Source: Variimorphobacter saccharofermentans
GTDB lineage: Bacteria; Bacillota; Clostridia; Lachnospirales; Lachnospiraceae
DNA length: 64,000 nucleotides
Assembly: GCF_014174405.1 (NCBI RefSeq)
Contig: NZ_JACEGA010000001.1
Coordinates: forward strand, 1,362,001-1,426,000
Reading direction: 5' to 3'
Below the pieces are notes generated by a model. The model was not told the DNA's origin. It saw nothing but the letters and a program-made list of their open reading frames with translations, and searched no databases. The position numbers were made by a program, and so were the translations under genes. Within the stretch, counting starts at the first letter, position 1. Each line of letters opens with the position of its first letter. This document shows, one piece after another, positions 47,601-54,593 of this stretch.

Positions 47601-47753
47601 CTGGCTGAAACTACATCAACCAGTTATACTAGTAAAAAGCTTACCACGAACAAGAAGTATTACTATAAGGTTAGAGCATATCGCTTGATTGACAAGAAGA
47701 AGGTATATGGAGATTACTCCTCGGTCGTATCAGCGAAACCGACTCAACCTTAA
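41679..47753 (+). CDS. Giant SLH-anchored multidomain surface protein
   Basis: A 2,024-residue secreted protein. In order: signal peptide (1-32); a DNRLRE/CBM96-like domain (about 40-212); three similar units with PTWNWSSGG...YRYKLDNSDLS (about 225-487); about eight Ig-like domains alternating two types (about 487-1247), one with IPVTITFNEPVTGFTGSDI and one with GGTVSINGG and KTVYVKFKDEAGN; an InlB-B/Flg_new repeat (RTGYRFEGWYKEAECINPW, about 1265-1325); a glycine-rich linker near 1505; a domain of unknown type; three SLH domains (about 1736-1912); and a C-terminal fibronectin type III domain (about 1931-2023). SLH domains bind pyruvylated wall polymer. The start at 41679 has a GAGAGG site; the frame from 41631 does not. 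Confidence 0.88.
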   Translation: MYKRRAISRYICFIFLLSFFFFLLPANIKAAVIIDNDNFLQDIATDSMRVGNAFIEPMYTIPSTDGSYIVNYVGSSYSAFLLTYERAAVKLDLSDITGTIQSASLELYIVEVNGNPVVNVIPTSDSTWNEYDTSTSFPAFDPEEAIYSNFPITAAHVNSPISFDVTSDIQARVDNGDDKAVYVLTGREGTFDDDFAFVCNQHPDASKWAKLVIEYVPAAAAPIVTGTAYINDTTPTWNWSSGGNGNGIFRYRLDNSDLSIGAIETVDTSYTSEIPLMDGSHTLYVQESNGAGHWSPSGTYTITVDTISPNAPLGSASILTNDPTPTWNWTSGGGGNGNYRYKLDNSDLSAGASLTTSTSFTPVSPLADGSHILYVQERDDAGNWSSSRSYEIVIDTTPPNMPIVTGTTPVTTGTPTWTWSSGGEGIGDYRYKLDDNDLSTFSTLTSGNSYTPGSSLPDGEHVLYVQEKDEAGNWSLSGSFSITIDTMKPNVEIDTPGLLEPRIAKESPIPVTITFNEPVTGFTGSDILINNGTILAGSFSGSDSTYTVNITPSGQGVVTIDVPAGVAQDAAGNSNNAAAQITINYDNVPPTDGTISINGGAPNTTDTLVTLTLSATDAVQMIISEDVTFTDASYQPYATSVNFELSNGDGEKTVYVKFKDAAGNETEAISSTIILDATIPIVFFSSSEQNPTSKSPFSVAIIFSENVTGFTENDIVVGNGTISSLLGFGSVYTVNVTPAADGDVTLDMANGAVQDIVGNDNMAPLQFRITYDSLPPTGGTVSINGGATYANSSTATLTLSATDADYMIISENSDFSGASYEAYATNKSLELSAGSGNKTVYVKFKDEAGNQSEVISDSIILDMDRPTIEIVTTGPNPTNSNSIPITITFSEPVTDFSISKIVTTGDISDFSGDGTVYTFILSPNIAGIVDITFTITIVADTVHDQVGNGNSLTEYSINYDTEAPTLGIVQINSGDSYTNSREVILSFFASGATVMMISEDENFDGASYEAYHTNKNFTLSSGDGNKRVYVKYKDATGNETTYDIHDDIILETSQPSVTILLDGTFEGKESTNESSIDFRIEFSETVSGFDLNDITIVNGSVSSWFGDGQVYSVSILPLAQGTVTVSMDSGRVQDAAGNNNTAAQPISINYDSIRPSVTVFGTSPNPTGDTPIQININFTEPVTGFTAGDITVTNGTMSNFSGSGANFTVDVTPATDGEVSVAIPEGMVTDSTGNTNTGSNLWVTTYVAPLTVTYNYNYDSEGVYTTLANVPYGSAITKPLTNPTRTGYRFEGWYKEAECINPWNFASDKVTSDSNIYANWVAKNQVSITEDIQEYLYDGVKKSFVISGMPDDNFIITYNQGSSNVDPVSPGSYNVVISRAEDDTYVAYNKSITGGLVIIPSPITIAAITGVEVPRIGRTPVIAITETAQYTGMVTWSPVVTSFASNTVYTATITLTPKTGYTLSGITENFFTVAGATTTNEANSGIVTAVFPNTGTSQSEGGGGGAGTASTTPNTPTYNANVKTDSGQTSLLPASVDNKTGRVSVNIDTSNSLLSNGESVTINMPSISGVNSYTLGIPVPSLSTSKRQRSIILHSDAGSINIPSNMLAGIKNLSNSADTKGTKAEITISQSDKTNLPKKVKDAIGDKPVIQLSLSIDGKLVEWNNPNAPIAVSIPYKPSGEELANYENIVVWYIDSNNKVVAVPNGRYDPATGTVKFFVTHFSDYAVAYVDKNFNDLNDVKWVEKAIDVLVAKGIMDETGDGTFSPAKKITRADYIVWLVRTLNLTATLDDNFDDVKPNASYYEAVGIARKLNIILDDRDNLFHPKDKISRQDMMVLTTRALMISQGLKITKDNTVLDKFKDKEDIADYARSSLASLVKNGLTVSSSNKLKPNENATRAEAAALLYSIYNKYTNVPTAAVDDTAVEAPYPITAPGNLKAVSTGKNSVKLTWDTVAGATKYVIYQATSKNGTYKKLAETTSTSYTSKKLTTNKKYYYKVRAYRLIDKKKVYGDYSSVVSAKPTQP

Positions 47754-47805
47754 GTATATTCCTTTCGGGTTATCGTAAAGCATACGATTAGCAAGTACTT
47801 ATTTA

Positions 47806-47883
47806 GGGGCTGTTTTAAAATGAGTTATTAGGAATTATGGTAAGCCATAATCCTTGTTTACACATTTCTAATAGCCCCTTTTA
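47806..47883 (+). repeat. Short GGCTGTT-type hairpin element after the giant gene
   Basis: GGGGCTGTT (47806-47814) pairs with AATAGCCCC (47870-47878), followed by TTTT. Inside is the palindrome ATTATGGTAAGCCATAAT (47834-47851), reminiscent of the joined inner arms of the 184-bp elements. It probably terminates the surface cluster. Confidence 0.65.
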
Positions 47884-47902
47884 GTATCCTAAAAAAGATA
47901 TT

Positions 47903-47969
47903 AATAATAAATAGATATTTAATAATATGATCTATGTATTGACATATTATTTGATATCTATTTATTATT
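47903..47969. promoter_or_regulatory. 67-bp near-perfect inverted repeat upstream of fic
   Basis: AATAATAAATAGATAT (47903-47918) pairs perfectly with 47954-47969, and AATAATATG (47921-47929) with CATATTATT (47943-47951), leaving a 13-nt loop and two unpaired bases per side. It lies 45 bp before the Fic gene and could be an operator or a leader hairpin. Confidence 0.6.
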
Positions 47970-48013
47970 GAGACTAGTGAAGTAAATCTATCATCACATA
48001 GGAGGATATGAAC

Positions 48014-48775
48014 ATGAGAAGGCAAGAACTGTTTGATACAGCAGATCATTATAAACATTTACTCGAAACGAACAAGCCATATCGTGAAGAGAAACGAATA
48101 GAATTAGATAATTATATACGGATTCTATTTACCTACAGCAGTAATTCTATCGAAGGAAATACGCTTACCATAAAGGAGACAGAGACATTTTTAAATAGTG
48201 GCATTACTACTGAGGGGAAGCCGGTGAAAGAATATCATGAAGTGGCTGGACATGCAGAAGCCTATGACTACATACTATCTGTGGCGAAAACAAAACCATT
48301 TGATATTACAGAGGATACTGTAAAAAGATTACACTCATTGCTCTATCATACGTTGAACCCGGAAGAAGCCGGGCAATATAGAAAGGTTCAGGTTTATATA
48401 TCTGAAATGAATTATTTACCACCCAAGGCAGAGGATGTCCCTCATCTAATGGAGCATTTTATTAATCAAATGAAAAGCTCGAAAAGCCTATTGCATCCAA
48501 TCGAGTATGCTGCCATATGTCATAAACGAATCGTAGACATCCAACCGTTTAATGAAGGTAATGGAAAAGTAGCAAGGCTTTTAATGAATTTACTATTGAT
48601 TAATGCAGGGTATGGAGTAACTTCGATCCCTCCTGAACTACGAGATTCATACATCGAAGCATTGGCATTTTCTCAAAGACAGAATAATCCGAATATAGAT
48701 CCGCTGATTGAGTTAATAGCAGAGTGCGTCGTTGATGCAGAGAAGGATTGTTGTAAAGTATTAGGAATAGGATAG
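48014..48775 (+). CDS. Fic-family protein with altered catalytic motif
   Basis: A 253-residue Fic-domain protein. The inhibitory-helix motif (S/T)xxxE(G/N) is present near the N-terminus (SSNSIEGN), marking a class II Fic protein. The active-site motif, normally HPFx(D/E)GNGR, reads QPFNEGNGK: residue 177 is Gln (codon CAA at 48542-48544) instead of the catalytic His, and 185 is Lys instead of Arg. AMP transfer by the normal mechanism is therefore unlikely. The flap and surrounding helices are intact (ISEMNYLPPKAEDVPHLM). GGAGG at 48001-48005 selects ATG 48014 over 48008. Confidence 0.88.
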   Translation: MRRQELFDTADHYKHLLETNKPYREEKRIELDNYIRILFTYSSNSIEGNTLTIKETETFLNSGITTEGKPVKEYHEVAGHAEAYDYILSVAKTKPFDITEDTVKRLHSLLYHTLNPEEAGQYRKVQVYISEMNYLPPKAEDVPHLMEHFINQMKSSKSLLHPIEYAAICHKRIVDIQPFNEGNGKVARLLMNLLLINAGYGVTSIPPELRDSYIEALAFSQRQNNPNIDPLIELIAECVVDAEKDCCKVLGIG

Positions 48776-48827
48776 TCTGGGTTATAATGTAGATCGATAT
48801 ATAAAATTATAACAGACCGGAGGGCAT

Positions 48828-48985
48828 ATGCAAGGATATAATTGTATTATGGTATATAGTCAGGGGTTTGTCTTTCGGTTACAGCTAATTTAGCCTATCA
48901 AGGTGATTTTGAAGCCATACCAGAAAATCCAATGTGTGATGAGACAGGGCTATTAATGCAGATGGTTATTCCCAGAATAGAATGA
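48828..48985 (+). pseudogene. Possible decayed small gene, NUDIX-like start
   Basis: A good ribosome site (GGAGGG) precedes ATG 48828, but the frame (MQGYNCIMVYSQGF) stops after 22 codons. A different frame continues GDFEAIPENPMCDETGLLMQ to a stop at 48985. The first residues resemble the start of clostridial NUDIX hydrolases; the NUDIX box itself is absent. A deletion remnant is the likeliest reading, with low certainty. Confidence 0.3.
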
Positions 48986-49032
48986 AACAACTTTCATATA
49001 TCCAACAGCAAAAGTACACCTTATGATTTGAA

Positions 49033-49063
49033 CCCACAAATTTATATTTGTGGGCTTAATTTA
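49033..49063 (+). terminator. Rho-independent terminator-like hairpin
   Basis: CCCACAAAT (49033-49041) pairs perfectly with ATTTGTGGG (49046-49054) around a 4-nt loop, followed by CTTAATTT. It would end the fic or remnant transcript. The remaining 280 bp up to the GH8 gene show nothing further that I can support. Confidence 0.65.
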
Positions 49064-49341
49064 TGCTTTATTATATCTAATAAATATATGAATTAATATA
49101 ACTAGTGGATAATTTACATAATGCTTTGTTCTTTCCTTGGAACGCGATACAGATATAAAAAGATTTAATTAATTTTAACAGGAAGCTAAAATAATACATT
49201 TATATACGCATAACAATTGATTGGATTCTACATTTTAAATTCTATTAATGTATACTATAATGGAGCCTAGTTATGATGTTTATTGGAATAAAGTATTTGA
49301 ATTAAAAAATTGATTTATATATTAAGTACTAGGAGGTTACT

Positions 49342-50508
49342 ATGAGACAGGGCGCTTTTTATAGCAACGAATACCGCAATGTTTTTAAAGAGCTTGGTTA
49401 CTCAGAGGATGAGATTAATGCAAGAGTGGAACAGACCTTTCAGACCATGTTCTATGGCAAGGATGAGGAGCGAATTTATCATCCGGTAGGAGATGATATG
49501 GGATATATTGTTGATACCGGTAATAATGATGTTCGTTCTGAGGGTATGTCCTATGGAATGATGATGTGTGTTCAGATGGATCGAAAAGAAGAGTTTGATC
49601 GTATATGGAAATGGTCAAGGACCTATATGTATCATGATGATGACACAGACCAAAAAGGTTATTTCGCCTGGTCATGTAAGCTGGATGGTACCAGAAATTA
49701 TCAAGGTGCAGCTCCGGACGGTGAGGAATATTTTGCAATGGCCCTATTTTTCGCATCAAAAAGATGGGGTGATGGAGAGGGAATCTATAATTATTCCAAG
49801 GAAGCACGTACCATTCTTAGAGACTGTGTTCATAAGGGTGAAAAGCCGAATACCGGTTCTCCCATGTGGGATCCGAAAACAAAGCTGATCAAATTCGTTG
49901 CGGAATGCGATTACACGGATGCTTCCTATCATCTTCCGCATTTCTATGAGTTATTTGCATTATGGGCGGATGAAGAGGACAGACAGTTCTGGAAGGAAGC
50001 AGCACAAGCCAGTAGAGAGTTTCTGAAAAAGGCTTGTAACCCGGTAACCGGTCTGAATCCGGAATGCTCTGAATTTAATGGTAATCCGATGACAAGACCG
50101 CAGTTTGGTTTTCTGCGTAGAGACTTATATTATTCGGATGCTTATCGTACCATAGCGAATATTGCCATGGATTACAGTTGGTTTAGTAAGAACATGGACA
50201 ATCCTGATGATTGGCATAGTGAATTGGCTGATAAGCTTCAGTATTTCTTCTGCAATACCGTTCCTTTTATTCCAGATGGTATTTATGAACTGGATGGCAG
50301 AATACTTCCGGGTAATGCGATGCATCCAGTAGCAATTATAGCTACCAATGCAGAAGCATCGTTAGCAGCTAAAGGTCAGAATTGGGAAGTATGTGTGAGA
50401 AAGTTCTGGGATACTCCACTTAGATTGGGTGAAAGACGCTATTATGATAATTGTTTATATCTGTTTGCCATGTTGGCTCTTAGTGGGAAATATCGTATTT
50501 ACAAATAA
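49342..50508 (+). CDS. GH8 reducing-end xylose-releasing exo-oligoxylanase
   Basis: A 388-residue GH8 enzyme without signal peptide, hence cytoplasmic. It closely follows the Rex pattern known from Bacillus halodurans: YHPVGDDMGYIVDTGNNDVRSEGMSYGMMM with Glu67 as proton donor, AAPDGEEYFAMAL, and YYSDAYRTIANIAMDYSW carrying the probable catalytic Asp266. Rex (EC 3.2.1.156) removes xylose from the reducing end of xylo-oligosaccharides. AGGAGG precedes the ATG. It is followed by an MFS permease, a GH3 glycosidase and another MFS permease, consistent with uptake and internal breakdown of xylan fragments. Confidence 0.93.
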   Translation: MRQGAFYSNEYRNVFKELGYSEDEINARVEQTFQTMFYGKDEERIYHPVGDDMGYIVDTGNNDVRSEGMSYGMMMCVQMDRKEEFDRIWKWSRTYMYHDDDTDQKGYFAWSCKLDGTRNYQGAAPDGEEYFAMALFFASKRWGDGEGIYNYSKEARTILRDCVHKGEKPNTGSPMWDPKTKLIKFVAECDYTDASYHLPHFYELFALWADEEDRQFWKEAAQASREFLKKACNPVTGLNPECSEFNGNPMTRPQFGFLRRDLYYSDAYRTIANIAMDYSWFSKNMDNPDDWHSELADKLQYFFCNTVPFIPDGIYELDGRILPGNAMHPVAIIATNAEASLAAKGQNWEVCVRKFWDTPLRLGERRYYDNCLYLFAMLALSGKYRIYK

Positions 50509-50607
50509 CAAGCAAGTACCATATAAAATAGTAGCAATATTTATCAAAAATGCTTTTTTTGAATTGCTTTTATTGTAATTAACAGATATAATAATCATAT
50601 AGAAAAA

Positions 50608-50641
50608 GCTCCTCATCTACTAGTGGTGGGGAGGTTTTTTT
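50608..50641 (+). terminator. Rho-independent terminator after GH8 gene
   Basis: CTCCTCA (50609-50615) pairs with TGGGGAG around an 11-nt loop and is followed by a run of seven T, 26 bp before the MFS start. Confidence 0.75.
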
Positions 50642-50666
50642 ACATAAGAGAAAGGACAATAATAAG

Positions 50667-51944
50667 ATGAAAAAGACTCGAAATATATTACGTAATCATC
50701 AATTATTACGCACTCTTTTTGAATTACGAGGTAATCCACGGGCGTGTATATATACGGAACCAATGTGGGGACTCTCCATGAATTTGTGTCTGCCCTATGC
50801 CTCCGTATATATGCTGGCATTAGGCATGAGTGATGTTAAGGTGGGAATCATATCTTCGATTTATATGTTTTCACAGATGATATGCGCATTTCTATCAGGC
50901 GCCATAGTTGATAGACTGGGAAGAAGAAAGAGTACCATGATATTCGACTTCCTGGCCTGGAGTATTCCCTGCTTAATATGGGCATCAAGCCAGGGCTTTT
51001 GGTTCTTTGTCGTGGCAGCATTACTGAATGGTACAATGAAGATCACTACGGTATCCTGGGACTGTCTTCTTGTGGAGGACGCTCCGAAGGATAAAATAAC
51101 GCATATTTATTCCTGGGTAATAATAGCTGGTAATCTTTCGGCACTTTTTGCTCCGATTTCCTCCGTACTTGTATCACAGCTCACACTGGTACCGGCAATA
51201 CGAATACTTTATATTAATGCGTTTGTCGTTATGACAGCAAAGCTATTAATTCTATATAGATTCTCAACAGAAACAGCCGTAGGAAAAATACGTTGTGAAG
51301 AAACGAAGGGTCTGTCCTGGAGAGAAATGTTGTCCGGATATAAGGGAGCTTTACATAAAATAGTTACCTCACGTGGTACAAAGTTTGCTATCGTAATTAG
51401 TATCCTGGTGGAAATCGTAGCGATGCTTGGTATGACCTTCTGGCAGATTATTGCATCCCGCCGTATTGGTATTCCGGATACCCTGTTACCTGTGTTCCCC
51501 ATGGCAAGAAGCATACTTTCCATATTTCTTTTCTTTACAATCATAGCGCGTATTAATCAAGCAAAGCTGAAATGGCCTCTGTATGGAGGTTTCATAAGCT
51601 CCATTATTGGTTGTGTATTACTGATCTCTATAACAGAGACCAGCGTACTAGGTTATGTTATATTATCGATTTCATTGGTTTTTGAAGCACTTGGTGTGGC
51701 TGTTTTAAGTACACTTCGAGAGTCCTTGGTTGCTATTCATGTTGATCCAGCTCAGCGTTCCGGAATAATGGCGTTGCTACAGACCACCGTTATGCTAGTA
51801 AGTGTGCCGTTTGGATACATAGGTGGACTGCTCAGTGATATCTCAAGAATATTACCCTTTGTTCTGAGTATTGTATTGTTATTATTAGGTATCCTGGCAA
51901 CTGCTATATTTTATCGGAAGGCACCTGAACAGGAAGCTCAGTAA
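50667..51944 (+). CDS. MFS permease, likely oligosaccharide or sugar transporter
   Basis: A 425-residue protein with about 12 membrane segments. The loop 2-3 motif GAIVDRLGRRKS identifies the major facilitator superfamily. An N-terminal cytoplasmic stretch of about 25 residues precedes helix 1. The substrate cannot be deduced from sequence; the position between GH8 and GH3 suggests short xylo- or gluco-oligosaccharides. AGAAAGGA is the ribosome site. The preceding terminator suggests a separate or attenuated transcript from GH8. Confidence 0.85.
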   Translation: MKKTRNILRNHQLLRTLFELRGNPRACIYTEPMWGLSMNLCLPYASVYMLALGMSDVKVGIISSIYMFSQMICAFLSGAIVDRLGRRKSTMIFDFLAWSIPCLIWASSQGFWFFVVAALLNGTMKITTVSWDCLLVEDAPKDKITHIYSWVIIAGNLSALFAPISSVLVSQLTLVPAIRILYINAFVVMTAKLLILYRFSTETAVGKIRCEETKGLSWREMLSGYKGALHKIVTSRGTKFAIVISILVEIVAMLGMTFWQIIASRRIGIPDTLLPVFPMARSILSIFLFFTIIARINQAKLKWPLYGGFISSIIGCVLLISITETSVLGYVILSISLVFEALGVAVLSTLRESLVAIHVDPAQRSGIMALLQTTVMLVSVPFGYIGGLLSDISRILPFVLSIVLLLLGILATAIFYRKAPEQEAQ

Positions 51945-52046
51945 ATTAATATTATAATTTATTGGATATCTTAATAATATCGTGCTTTCGGTTTTGAAGG
52001 ATTATATTGATAGCGTTGGGGAGATGCTATGAAAGTATTGTTCAGA

Positions 52047-52107
52047 TTGCTATTTCATCTCGATTCTGCTATGATTTATATAGACGTTTTTAGTGAAAAC
52101 GATGAGA
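52047..52107 (+). promoter_or_regulatory. GH3 promoter with overlapping operator-like sites
   Basis: TTGCTA (52047-52052), 17-bp spacer and TATGAT (52070-52075). The inverted repeat CGTTTT-tagtg-AAAACG (52085-52101) covers the expected start site, and TGAAAACGATGAGA (52094-52107) resembles a catabolite-response (cre) element with mismatches in its right half. Repression by a sugar-responsive regulator or CcpA is inferred. Confidence 0.5.
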
Positions 52108-52170
52108 TTTCTATAAAGATACAGCAGCACTTAGTAAGCTGATAAATTATATAATTATAAGGAGGTTTAT

Positions 52171-54444
52171 ATGAAAACAGAAGATATCAAAGCATTAATT
52201 TCAAGAATGACTTTGGAAGAAAAGGCAGGGATGTGTTCAGGCGCTGATTTCTGGCGTACGAAAGCGGTTGAACGGCTTGGAATACCATCTGTAATGGTTT
52301 CTGATGGCCCTCATGGACTCAGAAAGCAGTCTGATAAAGCGGACCATTTGGGTGTCAATGATAGTATTGAGGCAGTATGCTTCCCGGCTGGTTGTGGTAC
52401 AGCAGCTTCCTTTAATCGGGATCTGATTACTATGATGGGAGAAACTCTGGGAAATGAGTGTCAGGCAGAAGGAGTAAGTGTAATCTTAGGACCAGCTACC
52501 AATATTAAGCGTTCACCGCTTTGTGGTAGAAATTTTGAATATTATTCAGAAGATCCGTACCTTGCAACGGAAATTGCAGGAGCTCTGATAAAGGGAGTAC
52601 AGAGTAAGAATGTCGGAACAAGTATCAAGCACTATCTGGCCAACAATCAGGAGACAAGAAGAATGAGCTCTTCCTCCGAGGTGGATGAAAGAACCCTGAG
52701 AGAGATTTATCTTGCAGCCTTTGAGGGAGCTATTAAGAAAGAAAAGCCCTGGACTGTAATGTGTTCCTATAACAGAATTAATGGCGTTTACGTAGGGGAG
52801 AATAAGGAATATCTGACTAAGATCCTACGAGAGGAATGGGGCTTCGATGGATATGTAGTCAGTGACTGGGGAGCAGTCAGTGACAGAGTGAAGAATCTGG
52901 AAGCCGGTCTGGATCTGGAGATGCCATCTTCCCATGGCATGAATGACAAGCTTATAGTAGAAGCAGTAAAGAATGGCACTTTATCGGAAGAAGTAGTAGA
53001 CCAAGCCTGTGAAAGAATTCTTAACATTATTTATCGTTTTGTTGAAAACAGAGATCCCAATGCAGTCTTTGATCTTGATAAAGATCATGAAATAGCTAGA
53101 AAGATAGCGGAAGAGACGATTGTATTATTGAAAAATGATGGAATACTACCACTAAATGAAGAAGATGAGATAGCATTTATTGGTAAGTATGCGAAGAAGC
53201 CAAGATATCAGGGCGGTGGAAGCTCACATATCAACAGTCATAAGGTGACCTCTGTCTGGGATATGGTATCGCACAAGAAGAATATCACCTTTGCACAGGG
53301 CTTTAATGATGATACGGATGAAATAGATGAGACATTGATAAAGGAAGCAATAGAGGCAGCGAAGAAAGCAAAAGTTGCTGTTATCTTTGCCGGATTACCG
53401 GATGCTTTCGAATCAGAGGGCTTTGATCGAAGCCATATGCGTATGCCGAATTGCCAGAATGAATTAATAAGAAGAGTTGCAGAGGCACAGCCTAATACGG
53501 TAGTTGTGCTGCATAACGGATCTCCTGTCGAGATGCCTTGGGTAAATGATGTAAAAGGTATTGTTGAGGCTTATCTGGGAGGACAGGCTGTCGGAGGAGC
53601 ATGTACAGATATACTCTTTGGTAAAGTGAACCCTAGTGCAAAGCTTCCAGAAAGCTTCCCAATTAAACTAGAGGACAATCCATCCTATCTTTTCTATATT
53701 GGTGAGAAGGATAAAGTAGAATATAGAGAGGGTATTTTTGTTGGCTATCGCTATTATGATAAGAAGAAGATGGAGGTGTTATTCCCCTTCGGACATGGCC
53801 TTAGCTATACTACCTTTGCATACTCCAATATACAGGTAGATAAATCCTCCATAACGGATCAGGATACTGTAACCGTGTCAGTTGATGTTACCAATACTGG
53901 TAACAGAGAAGGTAAGGAAGTTGTTCAGCTTTATGTTAGAGATGTGGAAAGCACAGTAATTCGTCCTGAGAAGGAGTTAAAGGGCTTCGATAAAGTAGAA
54001 CTGCGGCCGGGAGAGACGAAGAAGGTATGCTTCAAGCTTGATAAAAGAGCTTTTGCTTATTGGAATACGGAGATTCATGACTGGCATGTGGAAACCGGTG
54101 AATTTGAGATTCTGATAGGTGGTTCCTCGAAGGATCTTCCATGTTCAAAAACGATATCTGTTCAGAGTACGGTAAAGCTTCCGGTGACATATACAATGAA
54201 TACTACGATTGGTGATATAATGGAAGATGAGTATGCGAAGCAGTATATTGGTGAGCTGATGAAAGGAAGTATGTTGACATTAGGTGACACAGAGCAGGAT
54301 TCTGAGGAGGAAGGTGCTGTATCAAAGGAGATGACGATGGCAATGATTAAATATTCTCCTATTCGAGGAATCCTCAGCTTTGGTACAGGTGAGATAAGCA
54401 TAGAGGAGCTTCATAGCATCATTGATAAATTGAATAAACGTTAA
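52171..54444 (+). CDS. GH3 family beta-glycosidase
   Basis: A 757-residue enzyme without signal peptide. The (beta/alpha)8 domain has VSDGPHGLRKQ, the KHYLANNQE block with KH/HY substrate contacts, and the nucleophile Asp232 in VVSDWGAV. The second alpha/beta domain (about 310-520) and a C-terminal fibronectin-like domain (about 565-640, VSVDVTNTGNREGKEVVQLYV) complete the family layout, with an extra tail of about 90 residues as in other clostridial members. By family it releases beta-linked glucose or xylose from oligosaccharide ends in the cytoplasm. AAGGAGG precedes the ATG. Glucosidase versus xylosidase cannot be decided. Confidence 0.94.
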   Translation: MKTEDIKALISRMTLEEKAGMCSGADFWRTKAVERLGIPSVMVSDGPHGLRKQSDKADHLGVNDSIEAVCFPAGCGTAASFNRDLITMMGETLGNECQAEGVSVILGPATNIKRSPLCGRNFEYYSEDPYLATEIAGALIKGVQSKNVGTSIKHYLANNQETRRMSSSSEVDERTLREIYLAAFEGAIKKEKPWTVMCSYNRINGVYVGENKEYLTKILREEWGFDGYVVSDWGAVSDRVKNLEAGLDLEMPSSHGMNDKLIVEAVKNGTLSEEVVDQACERILNIIYRFVENRDPNAVFDLDKDHEIARKIAEETIVLLKNDGILPLNEEDEIAFIGKYAKKPRYQGGGSSHINSHKVTSVWDMVSHKKNITFAQGFNDDTDEIDETLIKEAIEAAKKAKVAVIFAGLPDAFESEGFDRSHMRMPNCQNELIRRVAEAQPNTVVVLHNGSPVEMPWVNDVKGIVEAYLGGQAVGGACTDILFGKVNPSAKLPESFPIKLEDNPSYLFYIGEKDKVEYREGIFVGYRYYDKKKMEVLFPFGHGLSYTTFAYSNIQVDKSSITDQDTVTVSVDVTNTGNREGKEVVQLYVRDVESTVIRPEKELKGFDKVELRPGETKKVCFKLDKRAFAYWNTEIHDWHVETGEFEILIGGSSKDLPCSKTISVQSTVKLPVTYTMNTTIGDIMEDEYAKQYIGELMKGSMLTLGDTEQDSEEEGAVSKEMTMAMIKYSPIRGILSFGTGEISIEELHSIIDKLNKR

Positions 54445-54511
54445 AAGGATCAATACGGGTGAAGCTGCCTTGAAGCTTATACCTGAGTGATGGAACTACA
54501 GAGATTAATTA

Positions 54512-54570
54512 GCGCCGTTCTATTCCTATTATACTATATGATTTTGTAGTGTAAGAGAATAAGACGGCGT
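54512..54570 (+). promoter_or_regulatory. 59-nt hairpin in the leader of the second MFS gene
   Basis: GCGCCGTTCTATTC (54512-54525) pairs with GAATAAGACGGCGT (54557-54570) with one mismatch and two G-T pairs. TTATACTA and TAGTGTAA extend the stem. It ends 23 bp before the ATG and has no T run, so a regulatory or stabilising role is more likely than termination. Confidence 0.45.
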
Positions 54571-54593
54571 TATACATTAAGGAGTAGAACAGA

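Noticed and set aside
52094-52107. Certain cre site
   Set aside because: The left half matches TGAAAACG well but the right half departs from consensus, so it is listed only as cre-like.
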